Notes under the pieces: model-generated
The model's input: only the letters and a program-made list of their open reading frames with translations
What the model was told of the DNA's origin: nothing
Databases searched by the model: none
Source of the DNA: Dechloromonas denitrificans
GTDB taxonomy: Bacteria > Pseudomonadota > Gammaproteobacteria > Burkholderiales > Rhodocyclaceae
Length of the DNA stretch: 64,000 nucleotides
Assembly: GCF_001551835.1 (NCBI RefSeq)
Contig: NZ_LODL01000010.1
Coordinates: 100,695 to 164,694 of the forward strand
Direction: 5' to 3'
Position numbers and translations under genes: made by a program
Part shown: in pieces, positions 34,888-45,522 of the stretch
How positions within the stretch are numbered: the first letter of the stretch is position 1
How the letters are laid out: every line of letters starts with the position of its first letter

Positions 34888-35604
34888 CTAGTGTTTAAGG
34901 GCGCGCGCAGCGACGACGACGCAAACCGTGCTGGCGCCATGCAGCTTCAAGACCCGGGCGCACTCGTTCAGGGTGGCGCCGGTGGTCATTACGTCATCGA
35001 CCAGCAGGATACGGCGGCCGCTGAAGTCGCCGCGACATTCAAAGGCGCCGCGCACGTTTTTGTGCCGTTCCTTGAGCGGCAATTCGGCCTGCGGTGGTGT
35101 GGCGCGGGTGCGTAACAGAGTGCTGCGGTCGACCGGTAATTTGAGGAATTTTCCAAGGCGGCCAGCAATTTCGGCCGACTGGTTGAAGCCGCGTTCACGC
35201 AGGCGCGCGTAGTGCAGCGGTAGCGGGATGATCAGATCAACCTCGGCAGTGGTCAGGGGGGCCAGCATTTGCCCGGCGAGCCAGTCGGCGACGGCCAACT
35301 GGTGGCCGTACTTGAGGGCGTGAATGATGCGGTCGACCGGAAAATCGTAGCGGAAACGAGCGCTGGTCCGATCGAAATGCGGAGCCTCCTTCAAGCAGGC
35401 GCCGCAGCGTTCGCCGTGCGTGGTCTGTTCGTTGCAGAGCGGGCAGAGGGCGCCGGGCAGCGCCGGCAAATCAGCCTCGCAGGCAGCACAGATCAGGCTT
35501 GGCGCACTATCGCCGCTACACAGCAGGCAACTGCCGGGCAGGGCGCCGGCGAGGAGTCGCCGACCGAACCGCCGGAAGAGATTGGCCTGGGGTAAAATTG
35601 ACAT
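34888..35604 (-). CDS. comF: ComF family phosphoribosyltransferase-like protein
   Basis: 238 residues: an N-terminal zinc-binding region with four CxxC pairs (CLLC, CAAC, CPLC, CGAC, about 26-71) and a C-terminal PRTase fold containing the PRPP loop LLVDDVMTTGATL. ComF/GntX proteins are needed for DNA uptake in naturally competent bacteria, where they act with the inner-membrane DNA translocation machinery. Elsewhere they are kept without known competence. It is divergent from bioB across a region with two hairpins. It contains two copies of the TGCGGTCGACC word (35123 and 35328). Confidence 0.9.
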   Translation of the reverse strand: MSILPQANLFRRFGRRLLAGALPGSCLLCSGDSAPSLICAACEADLPALPGALCPLCNEQTTHGERCGACLKEAPHFDRTSARFRYDFPVDRIIHALKYGHQLAVADWLAGQMLAPLTTAEVDLIIPLPLHYARLRERGFNQSAEIAGRLGKFLKLPVDRSTLLRTRATPPQAELPLKERHKNVRGAFECRGDFSGRRILLVDDVMTTGATLNECARVLKLHGASTVCVVVAARALKH

Positions 35605-35619
35605 CTGTCAGCAGTGTCC

Positions 35620-35653
35620 TCGATAATTCATAATTATCGATACGCTTCGTATC
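35620..35653. promoter_or_regulatory. Two adjacent dyads between comF and bioB
   Basis: TCGATAATT, CAT, AATTATCGA (35620-35640) is a perfect 9-bp dyad. It is followed at once by GATACG, CTT, CGTATC (35639-35653). They lie 37-70 bp before bioB. Neither matches the E. coli BirA operator, so the biotin regulator here, if any, is different. Confidence 0.5.
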
Positions 35654-35689
35654 TGATTTTTATCGTATTTTTCAAGCAAGGCCATCTCC

Positions 35690-36673
35690 ATGCAAGCAAG
35701 CACTCTCGCCGCCGTTTCTTCCAATCCGCAGTCTGCAACCGCTCCGCGCTGGACGGTTGCCGAGGTGCTCGAATTGTACGAATTGCCGTTGATGGATCTG
35801 ATCTGGCGGGCGCAAGGCGTGCACCGCGCCAATTTCGATCCGAATGCCATTCAACGCTCGACGCTGCTCTCGGTCAAGACCGGCGGTTGCTCGGAAGATT
35901 GCAGCTACTGCTCACAGTCGGCCCGCTACGATACCGATACCCAGCGCGAACGTCTGATGCCGCTCGATGAGGTGGTTGCCGCCGCCAAGGCCGCCAAGGA
36001 CAAGGGCGCTTCCCGGTTCTGCATGGGCGCTGCCTGGAAGGGGCCGAAAGACAACGATCTCGACCGCGTCCTCGACATGGTGCGCGAGGTCAAGGCGCTC
36101 GGCATGCAGACCTGCGTCACGCTCGGCATGCTCAAGGACGGTCAGGCTGAAAAGCTGAAGGATGCCGGTCTCGACTACTACAACCACAACCTCGACACCG
36201 ACAAGGAATTCTACGGTCAGGTGATCAAGAGCCATACGCACGATGATCGTCTCGATACGCTGGATCAGGTGCGCGATGCCGGCATCAATGTCTGCTCGGG
36301 CGGCATCATCGGCATGGGCGAGTCGCGCAAGAACCGCGCCGCGCTGATCGTTCAGCTGGCCAACCTGCCGCAGCCGCCTGAATCAGTGCCGATCAACAAT
36401 CTGGTGCCGATTCCCGGTACCCCACTGGCCGACAATCCGCGTCTCGACCCCTTCGAGTTCGTGCGCACGATTGCCGCGGCCCGCATCACCATGCCGAAAT
36501 CCTGGGTGCGCCTGTCGGCCGGCCGTCAGGAAATGAGCGACGAACTGCAGGCACTGTGTTTCCTGGCTGGTGCCAATTCGATGTTCTACGGCGATCATCT
36601 GCTGACTACCGGCAATCCGGAAGTCGATCGCGATGACGCGCTGTTTGCCCGTCTCGGCGTCAAGGCAGTTTGA
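35690..36673 (+). CDS. bioB: Biotin synthase
   Basis: A radical SAM enzyme inserting sulfur into dethiobiotin. 327 residues with the radical SAM triad Cys67, Cys71, Cys74 in [13 protein letters not shown], the GAAWKGP and YNHNLDT segments, and GGIIGMGE, all typical. The sacrificial 2Fe-2S ligands (Cys in [15 protein letters not shown] and NVCSGG) are also visible. The Ala/Ser-rich N-terminal 20 residues are an ordinary extension. It forms an operon with bioC, whose TTG start overlaps its stop codon. Confidence 0.97.
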   Translation: MQASTLAAVSSNPQSATAPRWTVAEVLELYELPLMDLIWRAQGVHRANFDPNAIQRSTLLSVKTGGCSEDCSYCSQSARYDTDTQRERLMPLDEVVAAAKAAKDKGASRFCMGAAWKGPKDNDLDRVLDMVREVKALGMQTCVTLGMLKDGQAEKLKDAGLDYYNHNLDTDKEFYGQVIKSHTHDDRLDTLDQVRDAGINVCSGGIIGMGESRKNRAALIVQLANLPQPPESVPINNLVPIPGTPLADNPRLDPFEFVRTIAAARITMPKSWVRLSAGRQEMSDELQALCFLAGANSMFYGDHLLTTGNPEVDRDDALFARLGVKAV

Positions 36674-37548
36674 ACGCTGGCTTTGTCGACCGGCAGCAAG
36701 TCGGTCGACGTTTCTCCAAGGCGGCCGCCAGCTATTCCGAAGGGGATTTCTTCGCTCGCGAAGTGGATCGTCGGATGCAGGAACGGCTCGACTACGTCAA
36801 GGTCGAGCCGAAGCGCATTCTCGACCTCGGCTGTAGCCGGGGGGCGAGTTTGGTCAGCCTGGCGGAACGTTATCCCGACGCACAACTGATCGGTCTGGAT
36901 GTGGCGCCGGCCATGCTCAGTGCGGCTCGTCCGCAACGGGCCGCCTGGCAGCGCTGGCTGGGGCTGGGCAAGTCGGCCGAACCGGTACGCCTGGCCGCCG
37001 ATGCCGCGAAATTGCCCCTGAAAACGAGGTCGACCGCAGTAATCTGGTCGAACCTGCTGCTGCACTGGCTGGACGACCCGCTGCCGGCCCTGGCGGAGGC
37101 GCATCGGGTGCTCGAAGTCGGCGGACTGCTCATGTTCTCGACCCTGGGGCCGGATTCGCTGCGTGAACTGCGCCTGGCCTTTGCTGATGGCTACGCCCAC
37201 ACCCAGCGCTTCATCGACATGCACGACCTGGGCGACATGCTGGTCGGCTGCGGCTTTGCCGATCCGGTGATGGACATGGAAGTCATCACGCTAACCTATG
37301 ATGATCTCGATGCCGTGTTTGCCGACCTGCGGGCGGCCGGTTCGTCCTGTGCGATGAAGGCTCGGCGTCATGGCCTGACCGGCCGCAATTCATGGGCGGC
37401 GGCCCGTGCCGCTTACGAAGGCATGCGCCTGGATGGCAAGTTGCCTGCTACCTTCGAGGTAGTTTATGGTCATGCCTGGAAGGCCGAAGCCAAACAGACC
37501 GCGGACGGGCGCGCCATCGTTCGGCTCGATGGTCTGCGCAAGAAGTAA
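36670..37548 (+). CDS. bioC: Malonyl-ACP O-methyltransferase BioC
   Basis: Methylates the free carboxyl of malonyl-ACP so that fatty acid synthesis can make pimeloyl for biotin. A 292-residue class I SAM methyltransferase: [16 protein letters not shown] (motif I, about 50-65), [10 protein letters not shown], then [12 protein letters not shown] and [17 protein letters not shown], the last typical of BioC. The start is TTG overlapping the bioB TGA. The context with bioB makes BioC much more likely than a generic methyltransferase. Its stop abuts that of convergent msrQ with no spacer. bioF/A/D lie elsewhere. Confidence 0.92.
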   Translation: MNAGFVDRQQVGRRFSKAAASYSEGDFFAREVDRRMQERLDYVKVEPKRILDLGCSRGASLVSLAERYPDAQLIGLDVAPAMLSAARPQRAAWQRWLGLGKSAEPVRLAADAAKLPLKTRSTAVIWSNLLLHWLDDPLPALAEAHRVLEVGGLLMFSTLGPDSLRELRLAFADGYAHTQRFIDMHDLGDMLVGCGFADPVMDMEVITLTYDDLDAVFADLRAAGSSCAMKARRHGLTGRNSWAAARAAYEGMRLDGKLPATFEVVYGHAWKAEAKQTADGRAIVRLDGLRKK

Positions 37549-38214
37549 CTATTCCGGTTTCTGCTTGAAAAACTTGAGCGGCTTGGCGGTCGGGAACTGC
37601 GGCACCGGAATTGCCTTGCGCCGCCATTCGCGGACTCGCCAGCCGAGCAGCAGGGCCAGCGCGGCCGAGTAAGCCAGGGGCCAGAGCAGGGCGGTGACCT
37701 TGACCAGCCAGAAGTAATGCACTGCCGCCAGCAGACTGATCAGGTAAATCGTACGATGCAGTTCCTGCCACTTGCGGCCGCCCAGTTTGCGGATCGCCCA
37801 TTGGTTTGAGGTGGCGGCCAGCGGAATCAGCAGCACGAAAGCGGCAAAGCCCACCGTGACGAATGGCCGCTTCAGGACATCCCGGGCGATATCGCTGACA
37901 ACAAAATCGTGATCGAAACCGATAAACGACAAAAAATGCAGGGTGGCGTAGAAGAAGCAAAACAAACCGAGCATCCGGCGCAGGCGGAGTAGCCAGTGCA
38001 GTTTCGTCAGGACGCGTAGCGGTGTGACGCAAAGAGTGAGCAGCAGCAGGTTGAAGGTCCAGGTGCCGGTCCAGCGTTGCACGAATTCGACCGGATTGGC
38101 CCCGAAGTCATTGGTGTAGGCAGCCCACAGCAGGCGGCCGAGCGGCAGTAGGCAAAGCAGGAAAAGGGCGCTCTTGATCAATTGCAGTTGTCGTTGGTCC
38201 GGTGCCGAAGCCAT
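37549..38214 (-). CDS. msrQ: MsrQ, heme-binding membrane subunit of the methionine sulfoxide reductase MsrPQ
   Basis: 221 residues with six hydrophobic helices, of the ferric reductase-like (YedZ) family. It passes electrons from the respiratory chain or flavin to periplasmic MsrP. Haem-ligand histidines lie in FFYATLHFLSFIGF (His about 93) and in WQELHRTIYL and AAVHYFWLV (about 153 and 166). It starts 3 bp after the msrP stop, forming the usual msrPQ operon. Confidence 0.94.
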   Translation of the reverse strand: MASAPDQRQLQLIKSALFLLCLLPLGRLLWAAYTNDFGANPVEFVQRWTGTWTFNLLLLTLCVTPLRVLTKLHWLLRLRRMLGLFCFFYATLHFLSFIGFDHDFVVSDIARDVLKRPFVTVGFAAFVLLIPLAATSNQWAIRKLGGRKWQELHRTIYLISLLAAVHYFWLVKVTALLWPLAYSAALALLLGWRVREWRRKAIPVPQFPTAKPLKFFKQKPE

Positions 38215-38217
38215 GGT

Positions 38218-39159
38218 TCAGAAATGCTTCCGTAAATCCATACCGCTGTACAGGTTGGCAACTTGCTCGCCATAGCCATTGAAGGGCAGGGTCTTGCGTT
38301 TGAAAAACTCGCCAAGGCGGCGTTCCTGGCTCTGGCTCCAGCGTTTATGCGGGACATCCGGATTAACGTTGGAATAGAAGCCGTATTCATCAGGCGCCGC
38401 CTTGATCCACGCCGTTTGTGGTTGCTTTTCGACAAAACGGATACGGACGATCGATTTCGCCCCCTTGAAACCGTACTTCCAGGGCACGATCAGTCGAATT
38501 GGTGCGCCATTTTGCTTGGGCATCACTTCGCCATACATGCCGACCGCGAACAGGGTCAGCGGGTGCATGGCTTCATCGAGGCGCAGCCCTTCGACATAGG
38601 GCCAGTCGAGCAGCGGCAGGCGAATGTAGGGCATCTGTTCGCGATCGGCCAGGCTCCAGAACTCGACAAATTTCGCGTTGCCGGTGATGTCGACTCGCTT
38701 GAGCAATTCGGCAAAAGGAAAGCCGATCCACGGCACAACGGCGCTCCAGCCTTCGACGCAACGCAAGCGATAAGTCCGTTCTTCGAGTGGCGCCCAGTTG
38801 AGGATGTCTTCGATGGCGAAGGTCCTGGCCTGCTTGACTTCGCCATCGATGGTGAGCGTCCACGGCCGGGTGCGCAGGCGGTGGGCATTTTTGGCCGGGC
38901 TGTCCTTGTCGGGGCCGAATTCGTAAAAATTTCCATAGCTGGTCATCGATTCGAAGCTGGTCGGCTTTTCATCGCTGGAAAATGGACCAGGCCGGGTTTT
39001 GCCCAGCTTTTCGCCAGTGCTTGCCGCAGTGGCCGGCAATGTTCCTGAGGCGCCTACTAGCAAGGCGCTGCCACCCAGAATCAGTTGGCGCCTTTTTTCA
39101 AAAAGTGCCTGCGGGGTGATTTCAGATGGCAGATGGTCAGCGGGGGGGCGTATCAGCAT
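38218..39159 (-). CDS. msrP: MsrP, periplasmic molybdopterin methionine sulfoxide reductase
   Basis: Repairs oxidised methionine in periplasmic proteins. 313 residues with a Tat signal ([15 protein letters not shown], about 22-37), cleaved near AASTG. The Moco-binding domain shows [14 protein letters not shown], the cysteine ligand of molybdenum in [15 protein letters not shown], and [23 protein letters not shown] lies upstream of the ATG. It needs Moco, hence mogA/moeB activity, and is co-transcribed with msrQ. Confidence 0.95.
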   Translation of the reverse strand: MLIRPPADHLPSEITPQALFEKRRQLILGGSALLVGASGTLPATAASTGEKLGKTRPGPFSSDEKPTSFESMTSYGNFYEFGPDKDSPAKNAHRLRTRPWTLTIDGEVKQARTFAIEDILNWAPLEERTYRLRCVEGWSAVVPWIGFPFAELLKRVDITGNAKFVEFWSLADREQMPYIRLPLLDWPYVEGLRLDEAMHPLTLFAVGMYGEVMPKQNGAPIRLIVPWKYGFKGAKSIVRIRFVEKQPQTAWIKAAPDEYGFYSNVNPDVPHKRWSQSQERRLGEFFKRKTLPFNGYGEQVANLYSGMDLRKHF

Positions 39160-39265
39160 GTCAGTTCCTTGGCGGTTACATGCTCATTAGTCGCTGGCGG
39201 CAGCGAATTCCTTACACGCGTCGGGGAGCTTGGTGCGAGGTCAGACCGGCCGCTACACAGATGGT

Positions 39266-40120
39266 TCAGGCGGCGAGCGCCGAACGCAGTTCCTGAATGT
39301 CTTCCTCGGCCTCTTCCAGCAAGTCGGCGTAGCGTGCCTGGTCGGCATTGCGCGCTTCGATTTCTGCCGGGCTGAATTGCCCAGGTTGCCATTCCTGTGG
39401 GCCGCCCGCCAGCAATTTAGCAAAGTACAGTACGTCGCGCACGGTGCATGGCGTTTCGACGTTGCGTGTCTCGCCTTGATCGCGAACGGCGTCGGTAATG
39501 CTTTCCGGGAGTCCGAGGATGTGCAGCAGGCTTTCGCCGATGCTGGCCTCCCAGCCGTGTAGCAGAGCAAGCATGGCCGGCTTGTCAGTGCGGTATTCGG
39601 GGTACTCGGCGGCGCGGTAGAGCAGGTAAAAAACCCCGATGTTATGGACGAGGCCGGCCAGCATCGCTTCATCCGGATTGACCCGGCCGAGGCGACGGGC
39701 CAGGACGCGGGCGATGGCGGCCACCTGAATCGAGAATTCCCAAGCTTGGCGGGCGATTTCGTCGTAGCCCGCAAGGTTGCGAGACTTCAGCATCTGGTCC
39801 ATGGCCACGGCCAGCGAGGTGGTGCGTACCGCCTCGAAGCCGAGGCGCCCGATGGCGCTGGACAATTCCTGGATGGCGACGCCTGACGGGTTATAGCTCA
39901 CCGAGTTGGCCAGTCGCAGCAGCTTGCTTGAAATCAGGGGCTCGACGCCGATGGCTAGGGCAACACGGTCCAGGTTGACGTAAGGGTCTTTCAGCGTGTT
40001 CCTGACCATGATGGCCGCATCCATGCAGGTCGGAAAGTTGATATCCCCCGACAGGTCGCGGGCGATATCCTCAAGAATGCGGAAATGCAGTGTCGATTCC
40101 GCGCCCTTTTCAGCCGGCAA
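39266..40120 (-). CDS. HDOD domain protein
   Basis: 284 residues. The HDOD domain (about 22-225) is recognised from KDPYVNLDRVALAIGVEPLISSKLLRLANSVSYN, AIGRLGFEAVRTTSLA and the degenerate HD element LAGLVHNIGVFYLLY. HDOD proteins are non-catalytic signalling scaffolds linked to c-di-GMP, motility or DNA-damage control in other proteobacteria. It ends with a Glu-rich helix. The start is TTG with GGAG seven bases upstream, inside the end of the CBS gene (11-base overlap), so the two proteins are probably made together. The partner is unknown. Confidence 0.88.
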   Translation of the reverse strand: MPAEKGAESTLHFRILEDIARDLSGDINFPTCMDAAIMVRNTLKDPYVNLDRVALAIGVEPLISSKLLRLANSVSYNPSGVAIQELSSAIGRLGFEAVRTTSLAVAMDQMLKSRNLAGYDEIARQAWEFSIQVAAIARVLARRLGRVNPDEAMLAGLVHNIGVFYLLYRAAEYPEYRTDKPAMLALLHGWEASIGESLLHILGLPESITDAVRDQGETRNVETPCTVRDVLYFAKLLAGGPQEWQPGQFSPAEIEARNADQARYADLLEEAEEDIQELRSALAA

Positions 40121-40541
40121 TGTAGCGCTCCAATTGGGTAATCAGGAATTGCTGGGAACTGATGGTTTCCTTGACCAAGTCGCCGATCGAGATCATGCCG
40201 GCGATGCTGTTATCTTCATTGAGGACTGGGAGGTGGCGGAAGCGCTTCTCGGTCATCAGTGCCATGCACTCGTCGAGCGTGGCCGACGGCGTGACATAGG
40301 CGACGCGGTCGCTCATGATTTCGCGAACCAGGGTTTCCTTCGAGGATTTGCCGTGCAAAATGATCTTCCGGGCATAGTCCCGTTCCGAAAATATGCCGAC
40401 CAGTTGTTCCCCGTCGAGCACGAGCAGGGCGCCGACGTCGTTCTGGGCCATCACGGACAGAGCATGAAAAACGGAGTCGGTTGGTGCGACAACGGCCAAG
40501 GGGCGGTGTTTGCCGGACAGCATTTGCTTCAGCGTTTTCAT
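40110..40541 (-). CDS. CBS-domain-pair protein
   Basis: 143 residues consisting almost only of two CBS motifs (about 10-62 and 75-130): VAPTDSVFHALSVMAQNDVGALLVLDGEQLVGIFSERDYARKI is the first and VTPSATLDECMALMTEKRFRHLPVL the second, here described as separate parts. Such stand-alone Bateman modules bind adenine nucleotides and modulate partners. It is translationally coupled to the HDOD protein downstream, suggesting a nucleotide-sensing signalling pair. Confidence 0.9.
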   Translation of the reverse strand: MKTLKQMLSGKHRPLAVVAPTDSVFHALSVMAQNDVGALLVLDGEQLVGIFSERDYARKIILHGKSSKETLVREIMSDRVAYVTPSATLDECMALMTEKRFRHLPVLNEDNSIAGMISIGDLVKETISSQQFLITQLERYIAG

Positions 40542-40622
40542 CGGAGTCTCCTCTTTTCGTGGGGCGTTTTCGTGGAATGAGTCTATCCCCGAGTGATCTT
40601 GCTGCCAAGCCTTTTACGGACA

Positions 40623-40649
40623 ATAAAAAAGGCAGCCGTAGCTGCCTTT
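40623..40649 (-). terminator. Terminator of the cytochrome c4 gene
   Basis: AAAGGCAGC, loop CGTA, GCTGCCTTT (40628-40636 with 40641-40649), followed on the minus strand by TTTTTTATTG. Confidence 0.8.
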
Positions 40650-40669
40650 GTCATGGTGCGATTTAATGC

Positions 40670-41305
40670 TTAGCGCAAGCCGGCGGCAAACTCTGCAACT
40701 GCCTTAATTTCGGCATCAGACAGCTTGGCGGCGATCATGCGCATCATCTTTTCCGGATCGTTGGCGCGCTCTTCAAGACGGAATGCCTTCAGTTGAGCTT
40801 CGGTGTATTCCGGGAACTGGCCGGCCAGCTTCGGATACTGTGCCGGCAGACCGGCGCCGGCCGGGCCGTGGCAGCCGGCACAGGCGGGAACGCCCTTCTT
40901 GAAGTCACCCTGGCGCCACAGTTTCTGACCCAAGGCGATCTTGGTTTCGTCCTTGGCGGCGGCCGGCTTGGCTTTCTGGCTGGCGAACCAGGCGGCAACG
41001 TTCTTCATGTCGTCGTCGGACAGTGGGGCAGCCATGCCGCCCATGATCGGGTTGTTGCGGGCTGCCGGCTTGCCGTCGATCGACTTGAAGTTCTGCAGCT
41101 GCTTGTAGATATATTGTTCGACTTGGCCAGCCAGGTGTGGGTTGGCGGAGGCGGCGCTGTTGCCGTCGGCGCCATGGCAGGCGACACAGACGGTTTCTGC
41201 GATGATTTTGCCCTTGGCAGGATCAGCCTTGCCCTTGGCTTCTTCGGATGCATGAGCGATGAAACTGGTGGCAAGAAGAATTGCCATTGCCGCGGTGCGA
41301 ATCAT
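40670..41305 (-). CDS. Dihaem cytochrome c4
   Basis: A periplasmic electron carrier of 211 residues with a Sec signal (cleaved near AHASEE). Two haem-binding motifs are CVACH (Cys40-His44) and CAGCH (Cys142-His146), each followed by a distal methionine region ([13 protein letters not shown] and [12 protein letters not shown]). This twin-domain arrangement is typical of cytochrome c4, which donates electrons to cbb3-type oxidases; ccoG in the window assists that oxidase. It is divergent from engB. Confidence 0.93.
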   Translation of the reverse strand: MIRTAAMAILLATSFIAHASEEAKGKADPAKGKIIAETVCVACHGADGNSAASANPHLAGQVEQYIYKQLQNFKSIDGKPAARNNPIMGGMAAPLSDDDMKNVAAWFASQKAKPAAAKDETKIALGQKLWRQGDFKKGVPACAGCHGPAGAGLPAQYPKLAGQFPEYTEAQLKAFRLEERANDPEKMMRMIAAKLSDAEIKAVAEFAAGLR

Positions 41306-41414
41306 TATCGAGCTCCTTGTACGCGTTTGTGGGCGCTTTGGCCGGAACGGAAGGTTACAAACCTGCTATTCTATATCAGTTCCCCGCCCCCTTGGCGGGT
41401 CTTCCGAGTTTTTT

Positions 41415-42077
41415 ATGCCTCTGTTCCAGCAGGCGGTTTTTCTTACAACCGTCGCCAATCTCCGTGATTTACCCCAGGATTCTGTCCGTGAAGTGGCCTT
41501 TGCCGGTCGCTCCAATGCCGGGAAATCTTCCGCCATCAATACCCTTGCCGGTCGTGTCCGGCTTGCCTATGTCAGCAAGACGCCGGGGCGAACCCAGCAT
41601 TTGAATTATTTCACTTTGGCTGAAGGCAAGTATTTCGTCGACCTGCCGGGTTACGGCTATGCCAAGGCGCCGGAGGCGATCCGCTCGCAGTGGGAGGGCC
41701 TGATCGGGCCTTATCTGAGCAAGCGCGATCAGCTGGCCGGTCTGGTCGTCATCATGGATATCCGTCGTCCGATGACCGATCTTGATCTGAAATTGATCGA
41801 CTGGTTCCGGCCGACCGGTCGGCCGATCCACATCCTGCTCTCCAAGGCCGACAAGTTGAGTCGCCAGGAGCAGACCAAGGCGCTGCGCTCGGTCAAGGCC
41901 GAGGTGGAAACCTGGGGGGATGCCGAGCTTTATTCCGTCCAGCTTTTCTCCAGCCTGAAAAAGACCGGAGTCGAGGATGCCGAGGCCGTGCTGGCTGGCT
42001 GGCTGGATATCGAAATCAAGAAGAAAGAAAACAAAGGGCCCCCGGATAAGGGGGGTCCGGGGGCCAAAATGCCTTAA
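41415..42077 (+). CDS. engB: Ribosome biogenesis GTP-binding protein EngB/YsxC
   Basis: An essential small GTPase for 50S assembly. 220 residues: G1 [10 protein letters not shown]2 [10 protein letters not shown]3 [10 protein letters not shown]4 LSKADKLS and G5 VQLFSSLKK. The ATG is preceded by GAGTTTTTT rather than a recognisable ribosome-binding site, with a CCCGCC/GGCGGG hairpin just upstream (41383-41399). The C-terminal tail ([17 protein letters not shown]) is encoded by a GC-rich 10-bp hairpin, an unusual low-complexity extension. The stop codon directly precedes the structured hemB leader. Confidence 0.94.
   Translation: MPLFQQAVFLTTVANLRDLPQDSVREVAFAGRSNAGKSSAINTLAGRVRLAYVSKTPGRTQHLNYFTLAEGKYFVDLPGYGYAKAPEAIRSQWEGLIGPYLSKRDQLAGLVVIMDIRRPMTDLDLKLIDWFRPTGRPIHILLSKADKLSRQEQTKALRSVKAEVETWGDAELYSVQLFSSLKKTGVEDAEAVLAGWLDIEIKKKENKGPPDKGGPGAKMP
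42037..42065. repeat. GC-rich hairpin in the 3' end of engB
   Basis: GGCCCCCGGA, nine bases, TCCGGGGGCC: a perfect 10-bp stem ending 10 bases before the engB stop codon. It has no T tract on the plus strand. On the minus strand it is followed by TTTGTTTTC. Confidence 0.6.
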
Positions 42078-42168
42078 CGTGGTCAAGGCACCCGCTCAGG
42101 GAGGTGAAGCGGGAGATAGCGCGTGCCATCTGCAGACTCTGACGTGAGTCAATGCGAAAAGTTCCACG
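42078..42168 (+). ncRNA. Candidate structured leader RNA upstream of hemB
   Basis: Directly after the engB stop, a closing stem CGTGG (42078-42082) pairs with CCACG (42164-42168). Inside it are two arms: GGCAC (42087-42091) with GTGCC (42123-42127), capping an inner CCGCT (42092-42096)/AGCGG (42108-42112) helix with an 11-base loop CAGGGAGGTGA; and GACTC/GAGTC (42135-42139, 42146-42150). The hemB ATG is 42 bases further. This looks like a three-way-junction leader. The ligand, if any, is unknown, and whether it is an already catalogued motif could not be checked. Confidence 0.45.
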
Positions 42169-42206
42169 CTGTTTGAGAATTTCTTTTTCGAATTAATCGA
42201 GGTTGA

Positions 42207-43211
<1,005 letters not shown>

Positions 43212-43231
43212 CCGGCTTGTTTTACAGCAAG

Positions 43232-43260
43232 AAGGGCGGCTGCAGCCGCCCTTTGCTTTT
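43232..43260 (+). terminator. Terminator of hemB
   Basis: AAGGGCGGCTG followed at once by CAGCCGCCCTT, then TTGCTTTTT. It runs up to the stop codon of convergent slmA. Confidence 0.8.
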
Positions 43261-43871
43261 TAGTCGCTGCCGGGCGTGCCGGATTGCGACAGGCAGGCGA
43301 AGTAGAGCATCGGCCACTGTTGCGGCCATTGCGCCAAGGGCTCGCGGCTGAAGCCGCTGCGCGCGTATTGCTCCCAGCGGCCAACGGCGTAGCAGCGGAG
43401 CAGGTTGGCCAGGGCGCCGAAGTCAGCATCGTGCTTCAGATTTTCCTGGGTGGCGGCGATGCGCAGCGCCTGCTTGAGCGAGGCTTCGACCTTGTCGAGC
43501 AAGGCGTTGATCCGCAATTGCAGGCGTTCGTTCTCATTGACCAGCGTATCGCCGATCAGGACCCGGGTCATGCCGCGGTTTTTCTGGGCAAAGCGCAGCA
43601 ATAGGGCGATGATTTGCTCGACCTGGTTCAGCCCCTGCTCTTCGTCGGTGGTGATCTGGTTGATGACGCTGAACAGGCTTTGTTCGATGAATTCGATCAG
43701 GCCGTCGTACATTTGCGCCTTGCTGGCGAAATGACGATAGAGGGCAGCTTCCGAGCATTCGAGTTTGGCCGCCAGGGCGGCGGTCGTGATTTTTTCCCCT
43801 TTTGGAGTCTCCAGCATCCCGGCCAGGGTTTGCAGAATCTGCAGGCGACGTTCGCCCGGTTTTGTCGCCAT
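43260..43871 (-). CDS. slmA: Nucleoid occlusion factor SlmA
   Basis: A TetR-type DNA-binding protein that blocks FtsZ ring assembly over the nucleoid. 203 residues from the ATG before ATKPGERRLQILQTL, with GGGGGC upstream. The HTH ITTAALAAKLECSEAALYRHFASKAQMYDGLIEF is characteristic of SlmA rather than drug-type TetR proteins, as is NRGMTRVLIGDTLVNENERLQ. It lies downstream of argB and a HAD phosphatase on the same strand, a conserved betaproteobacterial neighbourhood. Confidence 0.93.
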   Translation of the reverse strand: MATKPGERRLQILQTLAGMLETPKGEKITTAALAAKLECSEAALYRHFASKAQMYDGLIEFIEQSLFSVINQITTDEEQGLNQVEQIIALLLRFAQKNRGMTRVLIGDTLVNENERLQLRINALLDKVEASLKQALRIAATQENLKHDADFGALANLLRCYAVGRWEQYARSGFSREPLAQWPQQWPMLYFACLSQSGTPGSD

Positions 43872-43906
43872 TGTTGCCCCCTTAGTTATTGGTTTTTGCC
43901 CGAAAA

Positions 43907-44550
43907 TTATAGTCGACCGCAGCGCTGCGGTAGTTCCAGAACAGATTTGATTTTCACGTCTACGTAAGGCGAGTTCTGTGAGCCAGCGCTTACCCACACG
44001 GTTTTCATCCCCAGTTTTTTAGCTGTGATTAGGTTTTGAAGGCTGTCCTCAACCATGACGCAGCGCCGCGCATCAAGGCGTTCGGCCTTGAGCAGGGCAC
44101 GATAGCCGGCGGCCATCGGTTTGGGGCGAAAGCGCGTGCTCTCGACCGAATAGGCGGTATCGATATGGCGCCATAAGCCGGTGATGTCGAGGACGGCATC
44201 GAGGTAGTGGCGCGGGGCATTGGAGAAGATGATTTTCCGCCCCGGCAGGCGACGCAGGGCATGTAGGGTCGGGTGGGGAAAAACCACCATCCGGCGCAGG
44301 TCGGGAAACTGGTGGGTTTCCTTCAGGAAATGCGCCGGGTCGGTGTCGTGGTGGCGCATCAGGCCGAGCAGCGTGGCACCGTAGCGTTGCCAGTAGCTTT
44401 GGCGGATGCGGTTGGCCTCGGCCTCATCGACCCCCAGGTGCCGCTCGATGTACTCGCGCATCGAGCGGTTGATGTGGGGGAAAATATGCGGGCTGGCGTT
44501 GTGCAGCGTGTTGTCGAGATCGAACAGCCAGACGCAGCCAGCGTTCAGCA

Positions 44551-44551
<1 letters not shown>
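43907..44551 (-). CDS. HAD-family pyrimidine 5'-nucleotidase-like phosphatase
   Basis: 214 residues with HAD motif I WLFDLDNTLHN (Asp10, Asp12), motif II IIFSNAP, the lysine in RFRPKP and motif III CVMVEDSLQNL. The SDT1-type cap fits pyrimidine 5'-nucleotidases that hydrolyse UMP/CMP. The start codon overlaps the argB stop by one base (TGATG). The 3' end of the gene contains a copy of GTCGACCGCAG directly followed by the inverted CTGCGGT, making a hairpin near the stop codon. Confidence 0.9.
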
Positions 44552-45522
<971 letters not shown>

